In this document: positions 61,032 to 64,000 of the stretch, piece after piece
How the letters are laid out: every line of letters starts with the position of its first letter
Numbering within the stretch: position 1 is the stretch's first letter
Source of the DNA: Epiperipatus broadwayi
Taxonomy: Eukaryota > Onychophora > Udeonychophora > Euonychophora > Peripatidae
Reading direction: 5' to 3'
DNA: 64,000 nucleotides
Assembly: GCA_028023455.1 (NCBI GenBank)
Contig: JAQFVV010006203.1
Coordinates: forward strand, 13,428,348 to 13,492,347
Made by a program: the position numbers and the translations under genes
The notes under the pieces: generated by a model
What the model was told of the DNA's origin: nothing
Seen by the model: only the letters and a program-made list of their open reading frames with translations
The model's database searches: none

Positions 61032-64000
61032 GTATCCTTTTTCAAAAAATAATGATTTTTAATTGTATAAAGTCAGTATTCAATTAACTATAGAATAATG
61101 TGTTCTTATTCTTGAGAAAAAGTATTTCATTTGTGTTTAGAGGAAGCTTATGCAAGATTTAAATATGTATATACACGGATGTAAACATGTATATTTATTA
61201 TCATAAGTTATAAATTCAAAACTTAGTTATTATATAATATTCAGTATCTTATTTCATGATAAAGCTTTCTCTAGAGAGTTCTACAATGCTATGATTCACT
61301 TAACCTAAAAATATAATGGAAATATACTCTCCACATCTGTAGTACCAATTTTAAAGTTCAGTTTATTTTGAATTTAACTGTTATCATAATCATAAAATGA
61401 ACTATCTGAGCTCTCATATTACATGTGATTACAATATTTTATAAATTATATGTATTTTTAATACACTCACAGATTAATAAATATTGAAGCATATTGTATT
61501 ACATAGAGCCAGTTTTCAAGTTCAATTTATTTTGAATATAATTCCATTATCATAATATAAAATAAACTATTACTGTAGTGATATATTGAAAAGGTATTTA
61601 TATTTGAAGAGCTTACATGAAACAAATGTAGTTAGAGTTATGACTGTTTACTGTTATAGCAATGTAATTAATTGATATCAGATAGAGATTATAAAGATAG
61701 TATAAATTGTAGCTGCCAAATGGATAGCACGAAATGCATCTTGGGGGTCATTTGTCTTTTATTGTATCTTTATTTATATGAAATTATTTATGAAATAAAA
61801 AAGAATGGAGAAATATGGAAGTTGCTATCTATAAAAAAAAATATAAAACTTCTATAAATCCTAGTGTAATGTAACAAATAAATTATAAAGAATAGCTTTG
61901 AAATAAATTAAATTATCACAATCAGTTGCTGTATTGTATAAATTTCCTGAAATCAGATATTTTGTCACCTGTGATAGTTTTCTATTGTTCAACACCCTTT
62001 TCGCATAATTTACCATTTATGTACATCATTTAATATTATATACACTTGTAGATCACAAAATGTTATTAATCTAATGATTTTCACCAAGATTAGAATATTT
62101 ACAATTACTTACCGGTCAACATATTTATTAATGGGAAAATTTCAGTTGTTAAGAGTATGAAATGGGGCTATATCATAGAAGTTGAGTTATAGTGTGGTTG
62201 AATAACTTGAAATGAATGTGGTATTGAAATTTATTTATTTTTTTGGCATTTTTCTTATATGTAGTAGAATATCTTAATAAATATTTTAAGCCAAATGAGT
62301 CTTACTCTGTGAAGATATTCCTCAATACACTTTGAAAATATATTGCAAGTTTAGTAATTGCTATCTCCAACTACTAATTTGTTATGGAGTAGCAACAACC
62401 AAATTATTTTGTCCATCATCATTTGTTACAAAGTAAAAATTGTATTTTTGAGTTTGAGATTTTTGTGACTACTAAAATGTTTTCATCTTTCAAAACACAA
62501 ATATGATTACTATATCTATCTTTAATAGATAATGATGGGTGGAATTTGATGGCAACCTGAGAGCTATATAAAATATGACATTGAAAATCAATTTAAATAA
62601 ACTTTAGTATATTTGAAAATATAATACTGGGCGGGGGAATCTTTTTTCTGCCAAGCATCATTCACAGGCTACACAAAATTATTGACTTAAAAATTAGCCT
62701 ATTATATTTATTCAAAAATTGAATTAATTTATTTCTAATCAATGCTGGGCAATCTTTTCAACTGGCAGGCAATTTCAACTTTTTCTTTTAAATAAGGGCC
62801 ATAATTTTTTTTTAATGAAAAATAATGTAACATTATTATTATTAATGACTATTCCATATTTAATTACAATTTTTCCATTTCGCCTTTAAAAAAAGTTTTT
62901 TTATTTTTTAAAATTAAAAGTTATTAAAGATTTGCTTTTATTATTAGAGGATTCGATGTATTTTGCTTATAATGGTAATTTTTATAAAATTAAGGAAGGG
63001 TGAATATTAGGTTATATTATTTCTCCTTTAATTTGTTCAGTTTATATTAATTATTTGGAAGACGAGACTTATATTTAAGTAAAAATATTGCTTGAGTAAT
63101 GGTAGGTTTGTATAAGTTATATATAAAGCTAGGATTTATGACTCCAGAAAAAAAGAGAAAAGAAACTGTAATAGAAAGATAACTTAACAGCAATGAAAAA
63201 AAGATTGCTGAAAGATAAAATGTGAATAATAATGCAGTAAAGGTCTGATAATTAAGTATAGGAAAAGATAGTATTGTTTAATTAGAGGAGAAAGCTATTT
63301 TAAAACTAATTTAACAATAGAGAATGTTAATATAATTAACATCTGAAAGGCTAATGGCAGTTGAAAGGAATGTACATGTACGAAATGAAAAGCTGAATGA
63401 TAATGTGATGAAAGACATAGCGCTGGAAGGGGATAGCCCAAAGAAAATAGCTATTACTGTTTATAATATTAATACTGAATATTAAACAATGAAAGATATA
63501 AATAGTGGGTGCTGAAAAGCGAGAGGTTATTCTTTTTTACTTTTCGTAAATGGTGCTGTCATGTCAATGTTAGAAGGATCCAGAGAAAAAGCTACAGGGA
63601 AAGTTGTAGCAACGTTTCTGCCATGAGGGATGTCATCCCAGAGAGTGGCCCTCTGTAGGTGTCAATAGCTGGATAGGGAATTAAACAAAATCGCACATGG
63701 TCTTATTTTATTTTGTGTATGCCTGACAAGGCTCCATGAGGATTGTGCAGAGGACTGTGGAGTATAATTGTTTTAATTATTTACGTAGGTCTAAGAATAG
63801 TAGAATCGGAAGTTAGTTAAGTAACTGGGGGGGAATATTAGCATGTATGGAAGCAATCATTCAACTAAAAGGCTCGATTATGTTAGTAAATGCTGAACTT
63901 GGGGAAGAGATATGTGTATCCATTTATTTGTGGATCATTTATCAGTATTCATATCACGCACCGAAGATGCAACACAGAGAGACAGAAGAATCAGCTAGTA
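61032..64000 (+). other. SRR1-like intron 5, open-ended
   Basis: AT-rich sequence without a recognised exon up to about 63300. At 63310-63520 the plus strand reads RLMAVERNVHVRNEKLNDN, then DIALEGDSPKKIAITVY and, after a stop, TMKDINS. This charged pattern recalls the N-terminal region of MULE-type transposases, but I hold that loosely. Higher-GC sequence continues to 63840 with no clear frame. Confidence 0.5.

Noticed and set aside
1-64000. CRISPR array, operons, ribosome-binding sites or other bacterial features
   Set aside because: The spliced gene, the LINE and Penelope families and the base composition are those of an animal nuclear genome. No regularly spaced repeats were seen.

Overview
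This window looks like nuclear DNA from an invertebrate animal. It is very AT-rich, full of poly-A and poly-T tracts, and its exons are short and separated by introns of 6.6 to 20 kb. The retroelements are animal types (Jockey/CR1-like, RTE-like, Penelope-like and an esterase-ORF1 LINE), plus short hAT-type DNA transposons. The LINE reverse transcriptases resemble my recollection of arthropod ones, and large introns in an AT-rich genome would suit an arachnid. The lineage is a guess, and nothing here fixes the species.

Two host genes are well supported and diverge from a shared ~1 kb intergenic region. On the minus strand (8227-11193) is an intact, intronless 988-residue hydantoinase/oxoprolinase A-subunit fused to a DUF917 domain. 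On the plus strand from 12185 is an SRR1-like (SRRD) gene. Five coding exons (12185-12342, 32761-32947, 46645-46734, 54198-54346, 60986-61031) join in frame to give 210 residues, and the gene continues beyond the window. A 105-nt exon-like sequence resembling a claudin/PMP22-type membrane segment lies at 4275-4379 (minus). A decayed inverted copy of it faces it at 3832-3934.

Most of the rest is transposon debris, largely inside the SRR1-like introns. Positions 1-1262 hold a decayed Jockey/CR1-like reverse transcriptase. Intron 1 holds split RTE-like pieces (15085-15590, 16840-17450), a reversed LINE tail (17600-18460), a Penelope-like element with a GIY-YIG region (18600-20160), a decayed LINE (22540-25260) with a nested hairpin element and a tRNA-derived SINE, a tandem repeat (27175-27385) and another LINE endonuclease fragment (29890-30720) with a nested hairpin element. 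Intron 2 holds a second kind of hairpin element (33228-33531), a 5'-truncated RTE element (34745-35935), a CCCTGG-repeat inverted element (37141-37740), a hAT-like element (41148-42377) and a Penelope-type hammerhead remnant near 45970. Intron 3 is mostly one 4.7-kb LINE (47930-52620) whose first ORF carries an SGNH esterase. Intron 4 has a CpG-retaining patch (57230-58420) and a hAT-like element (60347-60883) ending about 100 bases before exon 5.

The most unusual signal is a set of palindromic insertions flanked by 9-14 base direct repeats. Repeats that long point to LINE-style target-primed insertion of hairpin-forming RNAs, not to ordinary MITEs. Two apparently unrelated families share the same layout: a non-palindromic stretch of ~40-60 bases at one edge, then a long palindrome.
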